This document shows positions 33,833 through 46,514 of a DNA stretch of 64,000 nucleotides, piece after piece. Each line of letters opens with the position of its first letter. Position 1 is the first letter of the stretch. The translations under genes were made by a program, and so were the position numbers. Source of the DNA: Chrysemys picta bellii (lineage: Eukaryota; Chordata; Testudines; Emydidae); the NCBI RefSeq assembly GCF_011386835.1, contig NC_088797.1, positions 91,274,264-91,338,263 on the forward strand. Direction: 5' to 3'. The notes under the pieces were generated by a model. The model did not search any database. It saw only the letters and a program-made list of their open reading frames with translations, and was not told the DNA's origin.

Positions 33833-35744
33833 CCCAGACAGAAGCCGGACAAACTATCAATGAGGCCGCTGGATGATCAAAGTGCTAAAGGAACACTCAT
33901 GGAAGATAAGACTGTTGTGGAGAAGCTAAATGATTTTTTGCATCAGTCTTCACTGCAGAGAATGTGAGAGAGATTCTCACACCTAAGCTATCCTTTTTAG
34001 CTGACAAATCTGAGGAACTGTCCCAGATTCCGGTGTCAATATTAGTTTTGGAAATAAATTGATAAATTAAACAATAGGAAGTCACCAGGACCAGATGGTA
34101 TTTACCCAAGAGTGCTGAAAGAACTCAAAGATGAAATTGCAGACTTCGAAGTGTGGTACATAACATATCATTTAAATCAGCTTCTGTACCAAATGACTGG
34201 AGGTTAGCTGTTGTGATACCGATTTTTTTTAAAAAAGCTTCAGAGGGGATCCTGGCAGTTGCAGAATGTTAACCATAACTTCAGGCAAATTGGTTGAAAC
34301 TAAAGAACGGAATTGTTGTGTTCATTTATGTATCTGATTTGTTGGAGAAGAGTTAACACAGCTTTTGTAAAGAAAAATCATGCCTCGCTAATCTATCAGA
34401 ATTCTTTGAGGGGATCAACAAATGTGTGGACAAGGGTAATCCCAGTGCCCATATATAATGTATTTGGACTTTCAGAAAGACAAGGTCCCTCACCAAAGGC
34501 TCTTAAGCAAAGTAAGCAGTCATGGGATAAGAGGGGAGGTCCTTTAATGGATCAGTAACTAGTTAAAAGACAGGAATCAAATGATAGGAATAAATGGTCA
34601 CTTTTTCCAAAGGGAGAGAGGTAAATAGTGGTAAATCATCCAGTCCTGTTCAACATCTTCATAAATGATCTGGAAAAAGGGGTAAAAACAGTAAAGTGGC
34701 CAAATTTGCAGATGATACAAAATTACTCAGGATAGTTAAGTTCAAAGCTGACTGGGAAGAGTTAAAAAGGCAACTCACAAAACTGGGTGATTGGGCAACA
34801 AAATGGCAGATGAAATTCAATATTGATAAATGCAAAGTAATCCACGTTGGATAACAGAATCCCAGCTATACATACAAAATGATGGGATCAAAAATAGCTG
34901 TTACCACTCAAGAAAGATGTTGGAGTCATCAAGCAAATGTTTCCAGAGAACAATCCATAATACACAGCAGCAGTAAAAAAAAAAAACAGGCAGAATTTTA
35001 GGAACCATTAGGAAAGGGAGAGATAATCAGACAGTAAATATGCCACTATCAAAATCTATGGTTTGCTCACAGCTTGAATACTACATGCAGTTCTGGTTAC
35101 CCATCTTGGGAAAAAGGGTATGTTAGAATTGCAAAAGGTACAGAGAAGGGCAACAAAAATGATTAAGGATATGGACGAGCTTGGATATGATAGATTAAAT
35201 AGACTGGGACTGTTCATCTTAGAAAAGATACAACTAAGGGGGGATAAGATAAAGGTCTATAAAATCATGTGTGGTGTGGAGAAACTGAATAAGGAAGTGG
35301 TATTTACTCCTTCACATAACACAAGTACCAGGGGTAACCCAGTGAAATTAATGGACAACATGTTTAAAACAAACGTGGGTCCATACATCTTCACACAATG
35401 CACCATCAACCCATTGAACTTAATGCCAGGGGATGTTGGGAAGGCCAAAAGTATAACTGGGTTCAAAAAAGAATTAGATAAGTTCCTGGACGATAGGTCT
35501 ATCAATGGCTATTAGCCAAGATGGTGAAGGAGGCAACCCCGTGCTCTGGGTGTCCCTAGCCTCTGACTCCAAAAGATGGGAGTGGAGGTCAGGGGATGGA
35601 TCCCTCGAAAATTGCCCTGTTGTGTTCATTCCCTCTGAAGCACCTGGCATTGGCCATTGTTGGAAGACAGGATATTGGACTGGATGGACCATTGGTCAGA
35701 CTCTATCTGGCCATTCTTATGTTCACCAGAACATCCATCTCGGG
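33833..35744 (+). mobile_element. Second CR1-type LINE, 3' half
   Basis: Reading starts inside the reverse transcriptase (KEL-type finger motif near 34,110), passes motif C KFADDTKLL near 34,698-34,725 with both Asp intact, and ends with an intact C-terminal frame at 35,120-35,515. The 3' untranslated region contains tggaccattggtcagactc and ends near ggccattcttatgttca (about 35,727), a CR1 3' end. Many stops lie before 35,120. Confidence 0.85.
35120..35515 (+). pseudogene. CR1 ORF2 C-terminal fragment
   Basis: This 131-codon open frame reads QKVQRRATKMIKDMDELGY, then RLGLFILEKIQLRGDKIKV and ends in a FKKELDKFLDDRSINGY segment. That is the standard C-terminus of CR1/L2-type ORF2 beyond the reverse transcriptase. 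The frame stops naturally just before the 3' untranslated region. The upstream catalytic part is disrupted, so it is not functional. Confidence 0.85.
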
Positions 35745-35995
35745 CTATAGGAGTTGTCAGACTGGATCAGACCAATGGTCTATCTTGTCCAGTTTTCTGT
35801 CTTGTATAGTGGGGCAGCAGCAGCAGTGCCTTCTGAAGAAGAAACTGTGTGATAGGAGTTATAGGATATAACTCCCCCTATCTCTAGGAGAAGTTTCCTA
35901 TAACCCTGAATACCTTTGCTTTCAGCAGGGCTCCATAATGGTTCTGGGGTCCATCTATGTAGATCTGATTGTAGGATTTTCATTCTAAAGGATCA
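35745..35995 (-). repeat. CR1 3'-end fragment, opposite orientation
   Basis: The words actggatcagaccaatggtc and cagttttctgtcttgt are the reverse complement of a CR1 3' end. It abuts the 3' end of the preceding CR1 tail to tail. Confidence 0.65.
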
Positions 35996-36674
35996 TTTTC
36001 TGAAGCTCATAATTTTGTCAAACTTCTACCTTTTAGGCTGAAATTTGGCACATTTGTTTCTAGCCTAAGAGCAGGTTGTTTTGGAAGTTAGAGAAGTTAG
36101 AGAAAAAACAATTTGCCTGTTTTAGAGACTTCAAAGAAAGAGGGAAATAAAAGGAGATTTTACAATAATAAATAAATAAAAGTTATTTTAATCAGCACTC
36201 TCACACATACAGGAGGTTGTAGAAACTTGTAATTTGGCAAGGACATATTTCCCATGTTACAGAAGTGCTTTAAGATGATCCAGTGAAAATTAGCTTTCAT
36301 GTGTCCATGAGCGCACTGAGTTTTGTAGGGGTTTTTTTTGTATGTATGTATCTATTTTATCTAATCTACCTATAAAATAGGTGCCCTGCTGTAGAGAAGG
36401 CCACAAAGCAGTTTCTCTTCTTGCCCCAGTTTACAGTTACTTATAATTCTGAAATCTCAACTTTTAGGCTGAAATTTTCCAAGGTCACTGCAAATTTGTG
36501 GGGTTTGTTGTTGGAAAGTTTGAGATGCTTTTGAGTGCTAGAACATGAAAATTCCACCCTTCTCTCTCTTTTAAACAGCCTATAGCTGGAGAGAAGGAAG
36601 TTTTGAAAGCTGAAATTTGACATGGAATGAGTCTTCGCTTAGAAGCAATTCACAGCCTTTTACTATTATTTTCA
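35996..36674. repeat. Unclassified repeat with duplicated block
   Basis: The phrase ttttaggctgaaattt occurs at about 36,030 and again at about 36,462, each followed by related sequence. This suggests two diverged copies of one dispersed repeat. No coding potential is seen. Confidence 0.4.
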
Positions 36675-36882
36675 AGACCACTTAGAGAGAGAGATTGAGT
36701 CTGCTCTACAGCCTTAGCTAAGAGCCATATAGCTTTAGCTTGGGCACTAAGCTCCAGAGGTCCCTGGGCTTCGGTGAGCAGGATTGAACCTGGGACCTCT
36801 GGTGCTTAGTGCATGAGCTAAAGCTATATGGCTCTTTGCTATGACTGTAGAGAAGACTCACTAATCTCTCTCTAAGTGGTCT
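36675..36882. repeat. Large palindrome built from a tRNA-like SINE head
   Basis: Arm 36,675-36,764 is the imperfect reverse complement of 36,792-36,882, around a spacer of about 27 nt. The stretch agagccatatagctttagct (36,721-36,740) is perfectly inverted at 36,816-36,835. The minus strand of the right half contains ggttcaatcc (36,790-36,781), a B-box match, and tagctcatgcacta upstream, an A-box-like word, so the unit looks tRNA-derived. Two head-to-head copies or an inverted duplication would explain the symmetry. Confidence 0.75.
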
Positions 36883-37016
36883 AGGTGCCACTGCATGGGA
36901 CAAAGCACCACACCCAGGCGGTGTGTGGCTTACATACTTTCCCTAGCTGAGGAAGTACATCCCGAGCTTCAGAGACTTCACAGTTGAAATCCCAGATGAG
37001 CCCCCACTTGTAACAC

Positions 37017-37212
37017 CGACAGACCCTGGTCCTTGGTGGGTGGGATCAAACCTGGGGCCTCTGGAGCTTAGTGCATGAGCCTCTACTGCATCAGCTAAAA
37101 GCCATATGGCCTTTTGCTAAAGTTGTTGAGCAAACTCATTAATCTCGCTCCAAGTGGTCTCGGTGCCACTACATGGGACAGAGCACCTCACCCAGGAGGT
37201 GTGTGGTTACAC
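37017..37212 (-). repeat. Second copy of the tRNA-like SINE
   Basis: The order gggatcaaacctggggcctc, gcttagtgcatgagc, agccatatggc, aagtggtctcggtgccact and acatgggacagagcacc repeats the right half and downstream part of the unit at 36,780-36,925. This copy is not palindromic. Confidence 0.7.
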
Positions 37213-38985
37213 ATGCACGATAGATTTCATTAGATAAACTCATTTAGCATGTACTTAAGGAAAGTCATGCTGAGCTTTCATGAGAAGCTAAGTTAGCTTC
37301 TCAGACAACTGGCCAGTCTCCTGTATAGCTGAAAGTGCTACAGAGAATGGAGTATGGCTGTCTACTGGACTACATAAACTGCACAGGGGCTGAGGTTAAG
37401 AGTTCAGACTACTGTAGATCTTGTAAGGAGTGAAGAGAGCTTCCTGCAGAGTTTGTAACTTTTGCCTGTGGTGCATCTTCCCTACTTGGGTAGTTCCTCT
37501 GGTGTGACCACTTACAGACTTTCTTCAGTGTGTCAGGGGATCTATGCCTTCTTTGTCCCAATTCAGAGAAATGAAGTGCTTGTAGTTGTTCTTTTTCAGC
37601 ATCTGTCCTGGAAGCCAATGTGAGGGGAAATGTTTTGCCAAACACTGCATGTTTACTGGGCAATGGAGTCACAGTTAGGACTGCTTCCAGCAGCTTAGGT
37701 TAGGGGGATAGGGAATAGCATGAATGTTAGCAAAACATTTGACCATGTTTAGTTGGTTGAATAGAGACAATATTTGTAAGGTTCAGGGCATTAATAATTA
37801 TATTTGCCAATCCCTACAGAATGCATCATTCTGTGACATCACAGCAAACTCAACTGGAGTATGAAGAGACCCTCAACAGTTTGGTAAGTCTCAGTTTCTA
37901 ACATAGGCAGAAAAAGAAGTTGAAAAATATGGGCTGGTATAAAGAAGACATTGCAAGAATAAGGAAATTCGTACATCAGAAAACACGAAATTAAGAGAAT
38001 GTAAGATTAGAATGGGGGAAGAGGGGAGAACAACTGAATTGACAATCAAGGTTTACCAAAAACAAGGGTCAGAGCCTCTACTGCTGTAAATTGTCATTGC
38101 TCCTTTGACATTAAGGGAAAACCAGCTGAAGATTTGCCCCAATATATCCTCCAGTATGTAGGTATAATGGCCATCTTTTATTAATTACAGTGCTTTTCGT
38201 TTTGTTTTGTTCTCCTAATGTTGATCTCTAGGTACTAGTGTTTTTAATTCTAAAATTTATATCTATTTATTTTTTATTTTGTGGCAATATTAATCCTTAA
38301 CATTTTCTTTTATTTTCATTTATGGACCCGTACTGCATTCCAAAAGATGTACAATATTTTAGCTAATCTTCTGCCCACAGTACTTGCACAGCTAAAACCT
38401 ATATTTTTGGAGTTGTACCAGGTTTAGCCACAAAACCCCCACAAAAATTATTTAGACCTAGCGTGAAGTCATACAATGGTATAATTTTGTCCTGGTGATT
38501 AATTTTGTCCCATAGATTAACATTGTTATTGTGTGATATATCACAAGTTGCACTGTATATTTTTGTGAGCTTTTGTGCCAGCTTGTTGTGCAAACTGTCC
38601 AGTAACTCTATTACACATTAATGCTTTAATAGCTGAAAACCCTTGCTGTCACACAGGTATGGCAGTTGGGCCAAGTAACCCACTATGTGTGCAGACTCCC
38701 TTATGTAACCAGTGACATTGTTGCATGAGAATTAGTTGTAGAATAAGGGTGGCAATTGGTTGAGTTACCTCTGAAATCATAATAGTCTAGGACTCTTGGC
38801 ATGGCATAGTTACCTTACGGTAGCTATAAACCACATGGGTGTAATTTGTAAAGTCAGAATGGCTAAGAATTTAAAAATTGGATGATAACAGATCACAAAT
38901 CAGAGTGATTATTGTACCTGGAGATATGCTAAACAGAAAGAGCTCTCAACCATGTTCGTAGCTGTTTCCATTCCTTCACATTGAC
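37213..38985. other. No gene seen
   Basis: Short frames only; no repeat recognised. Confidence 0.5.
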
Positions 38986-38989
38986 TCAA

Positions 38990-39054
38990 CAGACATTCTG
39001 GACTTTAGAATGTCTGTCAGTGGGTCATTCTGGACTTCAGAGTGACCCATTGAC
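38990..39054. repeat. Two adjacent hairpins sharing a loop motif
   Basis: Hairpin 1: cagacattct (38,990-38,999), loop ggacttt, agaatgtctg (39,007-39,016), a perfect 10-bp stem. Hairpin 2: 39,016-39,031 pairs with 39,039-39,054 (14 of 16 positions), loop ggacttc. The loops are nearly identical, so the second hairpin may be a diverged duplicate of the first. Confidence 0.75.
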
Positions 39055-39059
39055 AGAGT

Positions 39060-40655
39060 GTCAATCCTGGAATCTTATTTTATAGATTCTACATTAGGGT
39101 AAATTTGTCAGTGAACTTATTCTTAACATTAAAGTAAACAAGTGTGATGGTACACACATATCACTGGGAGTTATCTACACATATGTCATGGATAAGTCTG
39201 TACTGGAGGTATTAGGTAAATGTCTGTCTCTGTGCTCAATAAATGAGTACAAGCCAAGGAGGAGCCATGTAAAGGAGAGTATTCTGCCATCACTTTCTGG
39301 CTGTCACACTTGCTTTAGACATAACTTTATATATTTACGTCCACATAGTAAAGTAGATAGTTAAATCTAATCATACATGTTTTATTACCGTACCTAAAGG
39401 TAAGAAAGACCTATTCCTTGGTTTGGTACAATTCCCAAAGTCTTGCTTTCCCATGTGCATCTTTAAGGAACCCTGGGTTCTATGCGTATTTGGCAGACTT
39501 TTATTTTCCAGCAGGGCATAGGAATGTAGTTCCAAGGGAAATGGAAGAAGGGAATATAAAATTTAGCAATGCATTTGAATTTTTTCTTTTTAATTGTGTT
39601 TCTCCCAAAAAAGTCTGAGAGTCTAGAAGGTTGGGGATAGAAAAATATCTCATTAAATTAACATGGAAAATTAGATGGGAGTTTTTTAATGAGATTATAT
39701 AAGAAGAGAATATACACTATTTTTTTTTAATATTGCTTTATAGCTTGTGTATAATGTTTGCATCTTTTTCTGGAATTCTATTTTCTTTTATTCGCTGCCC
39801 TCTAGAGGTCTTACAAAAGAAATTAGATGAAGAGAAAATGAGTCTGCTACAATGACTGTGTCTGTCAATTGTTGCTGTGAATTGGCCAATCCACTATATT
39901 TTAAAACAAATCAATAGATTCACCACCAACTGAATGGAACGTGCCACTTGTCTGAAAAATAAACAAAGAAATTATTGTGTAAAAAGTCCACTTTTCAATT
40001 AATCGAAAGAAAAGGTATATGTCACAAATCTTATTTTAAGAGTACAAGACAAAAACTATGTGATATTATACTATAAGAAAATTTATATGCAGCACTCTTA
40101 TCATTAAGATTTATAGCGTAGTCTTACTCATGTATCAGATGTTTCTGTCTATTTATCTCTCTTTTTCAGTAGTTTTCAGTTACAGGTATTGTATGGTAAA
40201 TAGATCATCTTTATAGCTGAACAGGACAAGTTATACTAAATCTTTCCAACTTGCTGTTAAGAATCCAAAAGGAAACAAAACAAATCCCTTTTGTTTAAAA
40301 TATTAACACCTACTCTAACAAATATTTCCTCCAAGGACCTGAGAAATCTGAGCTGTGATCTTCCTGGTTTCTCTGCCACAGAATTACAGCAATAGTAGCA
40401 AATAGAATTTTAGAAGAAATGGTTCTTTCCAACCTTTGATTAGGGTCTGTCACTCTGACAGAGACAATAGCAAATCTCATTTCTTAGGCTGTTAAGGAGA
40501 TGGTAATTTGTTTATCTTTAATGCTAATTTCATTTTTTTAAATGGCTGTCTACTTCTGGACTTCTACAAAAGTGTTTTGAAGGGTTTTTAAAACATTGCA
40601 TTTCACCTTTAAAGTAAAACAAACAAAGATAATTGAAGCATTTTCAACATTGTGT
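39060..40655. other. No gene seen
   Basis: AT-rich, short frames, no repeat recognised. Confidence 0.5.
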
Positions 40656-40659
40656 TATG

Positions 40660-40792
40660 CTTTGATTGGAAGCTCTTTGAGACTGGGACCATCTTTTTGT
40701 TGTGTGTTTGTACAGTGCCTAACGCAAAGGGGTCCTGATCCATGACTGGCTCTCCTAGGCACTACCGCTATAGTGATTAATAATAAGCATTT
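40660..40792 (+). repeat. LINE2/MIR-type 3'-tail repeat
   Basis: The words gaagctctttgagactggga, gtttgtacagtgcctaac, ggggtcctgatccatgact and gctcctaggcactacc-like order match a common amniote repeat tail of the L2/MIR type. The family name is uncertain. Confidence 0.55.
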
Positions 40793-42935
40793 CTTGTAAT
40801 TTGTTCTGATGATACAAACTGTGCGACAACCTTCAGTGCATTAGTATTTCATTCTTAAGTAGGCAGGCAAAGATCATTTTTTGTCACTGACGTTAAAATT
40901 ATCTAATCTCTCTAGGTTTTGATATTCTATAAATCTCATGGAATGGCTGCAAAACCTGCAATGTACATACATTAATTTGTTTGTTCAAAGTAAAATTCAA
41001 ATTAAAGGCCCATCAATCTTAAATTAATGACATTTTTAGAGTTGTTGAAGTGTTAAAAAAAAAACACCTATATCTCAAACTTGGGCAAATTCTGCCCCAA
41101 AGTCAGGTTTAAAATTGAATTATATTTCCCAAAAGAGAGAGATTATTTAAAAATGCTGACAACCACTACAGATAATGTGTTGGCTTGAGTGGGGTCACTA
41201 TGTTGATAATATAGAACAACATTTTTATGAGTATTCACTCTTGGGTGCCTACTTTCACCTACTTTTCAGTTATTGAGGTTCCACAGCTCCCATCAATGGG
41301 CACCCAAAATTAATGAACTCCCCCCCGGAAAACTTGGCTGTAAATGATGAATACAGAAAACGGATTTACTTATACCATAACCTTTGGGCCAGAATTCTCT
41401 TCTTAATTTCTAATATATTTGGGATTGCTGTGTCACAGGGGAATTCAAATCTCCTGGTATCAAAGAGTTAAAGAAGAAATCACCCATTGCAAACTATCAT
41501 TTACAGCAGAGCACTTTACTAATCATGAGATGTTCAAGAGTGAAGCAAGAAAGAGCTCTAAAGCACTTGCTTTCTTGAATCTGCTCATTATGTATTACAC
41601 TAGAGGGATGTAATAGGTGTTAGAAAGTACCTAGAGAGCATTACTTAGAAAAAACACACTTAATAGAAATATCTACAAAGACCATGTGAATTAATTCAGG
41701 AGATGGGTAAGTGCAAGAGGGAAGGTAAGCCACTGAACTAGTTGTAGTCTCCTAGGGAGAAGTGGGAAGTGAGAACAGTGCAGTTTCCCCTCCTTTCTTT
41801 AATTTCTTCCAACACCTCAATTCATTCCTCTAACAGCCACTGCTGAAGGAAGCTGTACTACTCTATTATCCTCTCCACTTCTCTGCTGCTCCTTTATCCA
41901 ACCTCACACACACACAGAAAGTGGCAGTATCAAAGAGGATCAATGCCTGAATTCTGAGTCTGCTTTGTAGCACCTACTGCAAGCCAGTATTATACGCATA
42001 GGCTTTCCCTTATCTGCTAAAAACTCACTGCTGTCTTCCAATAACCTGTTTCAGAGATAAGCATCCTGATTTTATGGATGGAAAGCATGGTCAGCTCCTT
42101 CATGGGAAATTCCATGAGATGACAGTTTTGCTATATGACAGTGTGAGTCAAACAGAATCTATGCATAATGCAGCAATAAAAAGCTGGTAATATCTGTGAC
42201 TTGTCCACTAGATTTTCAAATCAGAACACAAATTTGTAGTTAGTAGTTTTTAAGTACCAATTTTGTTTTATTTTTATTTTTACTAGATGTTACCTGATAA
42301 CTCTCACACTATAGAGATAACTGATCTCTCTCACACAGATGTATTCTTCTTAATAGTAGTCACAAACACATTCTGCATACTGTTTTAACTGTCTCTACAT
42401 TCCTATACAAAAATAGTATAGTGTGATTTCTAATGTTTTCATGAAAGGTATGCACAAAAACATGCTGAAAACATTCATTAAACAAAAAAGGTATGTTGAA
42501 AATGTTTATTATCTGGTGGATATTTGGCCTGTAAATTATGGCCTGTTATGGTCAAATAAATTGGAGTTTGTAGCCTATGTCCTAACAGCAAGGTATCTAC
42601 ATATACAAAATAATTGTTGCAGTTGGAACTAATTGGTGCCTTTTCTGACATTCTCAGCACTGTTAATTTGTACATAATTAACATATATAGATTTATGCAA
42701 TGGAAAAAAATAACACTTGTTTGTATACTGTCATAATATTTTTCAGACCTTAACTATCCTGTCCTAGTTACCTTAGACATACTTAGACAGGATGATGTAT
42801 CTGTGCTGTAGATTTCCTCTGTTGGATTTCATACTTGCTAATCTAGAATTCTGCATTGAAGGCAATGTCTTTAAACATTTTATTTATTCAAAGTATAGTA
42901 CTTTTATTTCAGAAAAGGTAAAGATTTTCTTTGAA
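40793..42935. other. No gene seen
   Basis: Frames up to 69 codons without motifs. A short CA run lies at about 41,906-41,919. Confidence 0.5.
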
Positions 42936-43275
42936 CGTTGGGAATATTTTTCAGTTGAAAAATTTCAGTGAAATATGGGGTTTTGTCAAAATCAAATTTG
43001 TCATGGGAAAATGTCAATTTTAACATAATTTTTTAACAGGAAAATTCAAACTGAAACATTTAATTTAGGATTGACGTTTCAAAATGAAATATTTTGTTTC
43101 AACTGAAAATGTTAGAATTTTTGTTTTGACATGTACTCAAAATGTTTCAAAGCATTTCGTTTTGTGAAAAATGTTGATATTTTCCTTTTATAACCCATTT
43201 TGTTATAGAAACATATAGAAACGTAGGCATTTCATGAAAGATAGAAATTTCATTTTTCTGAACAGGTCTTATTTT
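42936..43275. repeat. AT-rich dispersed repeat, partner of 21,540-22,260
   Basis: Contains tttcaaaatgaaatatttt and many related gaaa/tttc blocks, as in the earlier stretch. Its two-fold symmetric words could fold locally. Confidence 0.4.
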
Positions 43276-43639
43276 TAACCAAATTGCGTACCCTTGTTAA
43301 GTGAGAATTGTTTTTCCTCTAAATCCATGGTCAAAATGCCCACGAGCTGAGAAATATTCACATGAAATGAAGTACAAACCAGGTGCTGCAAGAATATATT
43401 GTGCTCCTAATCTCTCTACCCTGGTACTAATGACTTACGGAAATTTTGTTCATAATATAGGATAGTTTTTTTGCTGGGTGAAGAACGCCTTCTGCATTGA
43501 CACTTTATTATTATAGTACTTTTTTGCTTAATGTTCTGACTTTCTCACACTATTGCACATTATTTAGAACTACTTTTCCTGACTACACAAATTAATCTGT
43601 AGACAAGAACAGCAATATTTTGTGTTAAATGAAGATACC
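43276..43639. other. No gene seen
   Basis: No gene or repeat recognised. Confidence 0.4.
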
Positions 43640-43775
43640 CTCATGCACTTAGATGACTTCATGGGAGGAACATCTGGTAGGAGTGGAAAGGATTCTAAAG
43701 CTTTTTAAGGAGTCAGGGTTTAAAAGTGCAGGAAACAAATGTCAGTTTGAAAGAAATTACATCATCTTCCTAGAA
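43640..43775 (+). pseudogene. Ty3/gypsy reverse transcriptase fragment
   Basis: Near 43,647 the plus strand codes HLDDF, the motif C region (Y-x-D-D type), and after a frameshift reads EEHLVGVERILKLFKESGFK and NKCQFERN. That is the palm-to-thumb segment of Ty3/gypsy reverse transcriptases. The fragment is only about 45 codons and is cut by a MITE at 43,777. It cannot be functional. Confidence 0.75.
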
Positions 43776-43776
43776 C

Positions 43777-44089
43777 AGAGGTCTTCAATCTGTGGGGTGT
43801 GCCCCCTTAAGGAGGTACGGAGTAAGGCTTGGGAAGCACTGCTGGGACCTGCAGCAGCCCCCATAGGGGGTGGGAAGGGAGTGCTGCCAAGCTGCTGGAC
43901 CCACAGCCAGGGATCCACTCCTGGCTCCGGCTGTCAGCCCCACGGCCCGCCGGCTGAGGGTCCGTTCCCGCCACCACCCTCTGCCCCCAGACCCCTGTCT
44001 GCATCCCTCCTCCTGGAGCTGCATCCCTGCTCTGGAGCCGCGTCCCTGCTCCCAGCTCCATGTGGGAAGGTTGCAGACAGGGGTAAGAC
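43777..44089. repeat. hAT-type MITE fragment, GC-rich
   Basis: It starts cagaggtcttcaatctgtgg, a Charlie-like end followed by a mirrored ccccttaaggaggta block, and continues GC-rich until DIRS sequence begins near 44,090. The right end is missing. The frames of up to 149 codons here are not genes. Confidence 0.55.
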
Positions 44090-44099
44090 TGATGCCCAT

Positions 44100-46480
44100 T
44101 AACGACCCCCAGGATAGCTGTCTGGAGTCCCACTGAAAGGACAAGTGCAGAATCTGCAAAAACTTTTGCCATCGAACTCAAAAGGAGTGGGATATCTGCC
44201 TCAGAGCCCTCTCAATTGGACTCCATGCCTGATACTTTGGCATTGGTGCACAATGCATCGCCAGCACCAGAATCCACCTGGCACTGTTCCCCCTCACCTA
44301 AGAAGTGGTTGAAGTCAATGGGCCCACTGGCACTGCGGAAAAAGGAGACTTTGGGCAAAGGACCTGTTAGGCATGTGCCGCCCCAGAGCTACTCGGTCAA
44401 ACCCCATAGCCCAACCAGGGACCCATCTCCGACTCCCAGGGATTGGCAGGGGATCCTGGCCCCTAATAGGGTCATTTGTGCCTGAAGCGGGCCCAGTGGC
44501 CAAAGAGCAAGTAGGCCATCTGGCACCACAGATGCCAAGCCAGGTGATGGACCCGGCTAAGGCCCTGGCATCTACGGGCAAGCCGGTTATGGGTCCGTCC
44601 TCTAAAGCAGCGGCGTGTCACCGGTTCCCTGACGACCATCATTGATCCTCATCACTGCAGCCTAGGATCCCTGCACCGCAGCCTTGGTTAGAAGACCCAG
44701 GTCCCTGAGCCAAGGTCTCGACCTACAAGGCATGGGACAGCTGACTCATGACATTGATCCCTATACCCACAATACGGTCGAGTCTCCCACCAGAGATCAC
44801 TATGGCGCAGATCACCATCTCCTAGGTGGTCTCCCAGGCATCAATCCCCCCGGGGTCTGGGAGTGTTCCCAGTTGCATCACTGATCTCCATCTCCCCAGT
44901 ACCGCTTTTTGGGCAGGCATCAATCCTCGCCCTCTCCTTAATAGTTGCCGACAAGGGTCAGTCGGCAGACTCCATTATCTACAGCTCCATCCTGATCACT
45001 GGAAGGGCAATGGTCCGGTCAGAAGGAGAGTTCATCCCCTCCCCTATAAATGGCAAATTGCCACTGGCCCGCGAGACCGACGCAGCTCCTGCAGCGGTGG
45101 CATGGAGGAAGGGGCAGTGGCCTGCTCAGTGGCAGTACTCGAACACGTGGGGTGTATCTGTTATACCTGTCTCATATTCCTGCCGTTCCTCCCAGGCCAC
45201 ATTGGACAAACTGTCCCTGGCACCAGAGTCTGAGCACGGTGCTGAAGCCAACATGAGGGCGATATATTGGGCCCCGATGCCCAAGGAGTCATCCCCAGAT
45301 GAGCAAGGAGAGGCTGCCCCACCCCCTGCGGTACAGTTGTCTTCATCATCTCTGGACAAAGCAGTGGCAGGCCCCTCGCAAACATGCAGACCCCTCCTCC
45401 CCCCAGTGACTTCAAGGAGAATCAGGCTCTGCTCAAAAAAGTGGCTTGGAGGTCGAGGTACAAGCAGTGGAGTCCAACCTCTTTAATGTCATACCTTCCT
45501 CTACCCCAGCCCAGGTTGTGTTGCCCGTCCACCCAGGGGTCCTAAAAATTGCTATGTCTGTGTGGCAGACCCCCTCTTCCTAAAGTGGAAAAGAAGTACT
45601 ATGCCCTGGCAAAGGGATTTGAGTACCTGTATACCCACCCTCCAGTGGGGTCCCTGATCGTCGATCATCAACGAAAAGGACAGGCAAGCAGCACACCAAA
45701 AAAAATAAAGACACCAAGAGGCTGGATTTGTTTGACAGGAAAATTTATTGGACAGCCAGCCTGCAATTTTGGGTGTCTAACCATCAGGCCTTTCTAGGCA
45801 GATACAACTTGAACCTGTGAGACTCCATCAGTAAGCTGAAGGAGGGCCTTCCACAGGACTGAGCCTAGGAGTTTACCACCTTGGTGGAAGAGGGAAAAGC
45901 GGTGGCAAGGGGTGCCCTCCAGATGGCCTGCGATGCTACAGATTCAGTGGCCAGCGTAGTCACCTCTGCGTTGGTCATGAGGCACAGCTCCTGGTTAGTC
46001 CTTCAGGCTGTCCTAGGAGATGCAGACTATCCTTCAGGACATCCCGTTTGAGGGAGCAAGGCTCTTTTCAGAGCTGACTGATGCATGGCTCCACAACCTT
46101 AAAGACTCTTGTGCCATCCTCCGTTCGTTGGGCCTACACACCCCTCAGCAGGCTAGAAAGCCGTTCTGTTTCCCACCTCCTCTGCCTCTGTCGAGGTCCT
46201 GCAGTGTCCCCCAGTCTAACTCCTACACAAAGAAGGACAGAGACACAGGATTTAAAAGGCATCACCCTTCGTCTTCCCATTCCTCTGCCCAGCCTGGTTC
46301 TTCCAAATGCCAAAGAAGACAGAAGTGGCATTTTGAGAATGTGCCTGAGGATGGCGCCCCAGTCACTTCCCAAGATCCACCCCCTGCTCTTTCTTCAACT
46401 GCCTGTGCCCCTTCTGGTTGGCCTGGTCACGGCTGACCTCGGACCGTTGGGTGCTATCTTTGGGCTATACCCTGCAGTTC
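44100..46480 (+). pseudogene. DIRS gag-like region
   Basis: Near 44,146-44,157 the frame gives C-R-I-C followed by a basic segment, as at the start of vertebrate DIRS gag proteins. The region then runs through several frames with stops, serine- and proline-rich, including the open frame 44,863-45,486 (207 codons) and 46,020-46,436. None of these is a complete protein; they are pieces of one decayed ORF. Confidence 0.6.
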
Positions 46481-46514
46481 ATGGCTGACCCTCCCTCCCA
46501 CCCACCTTCCCACA

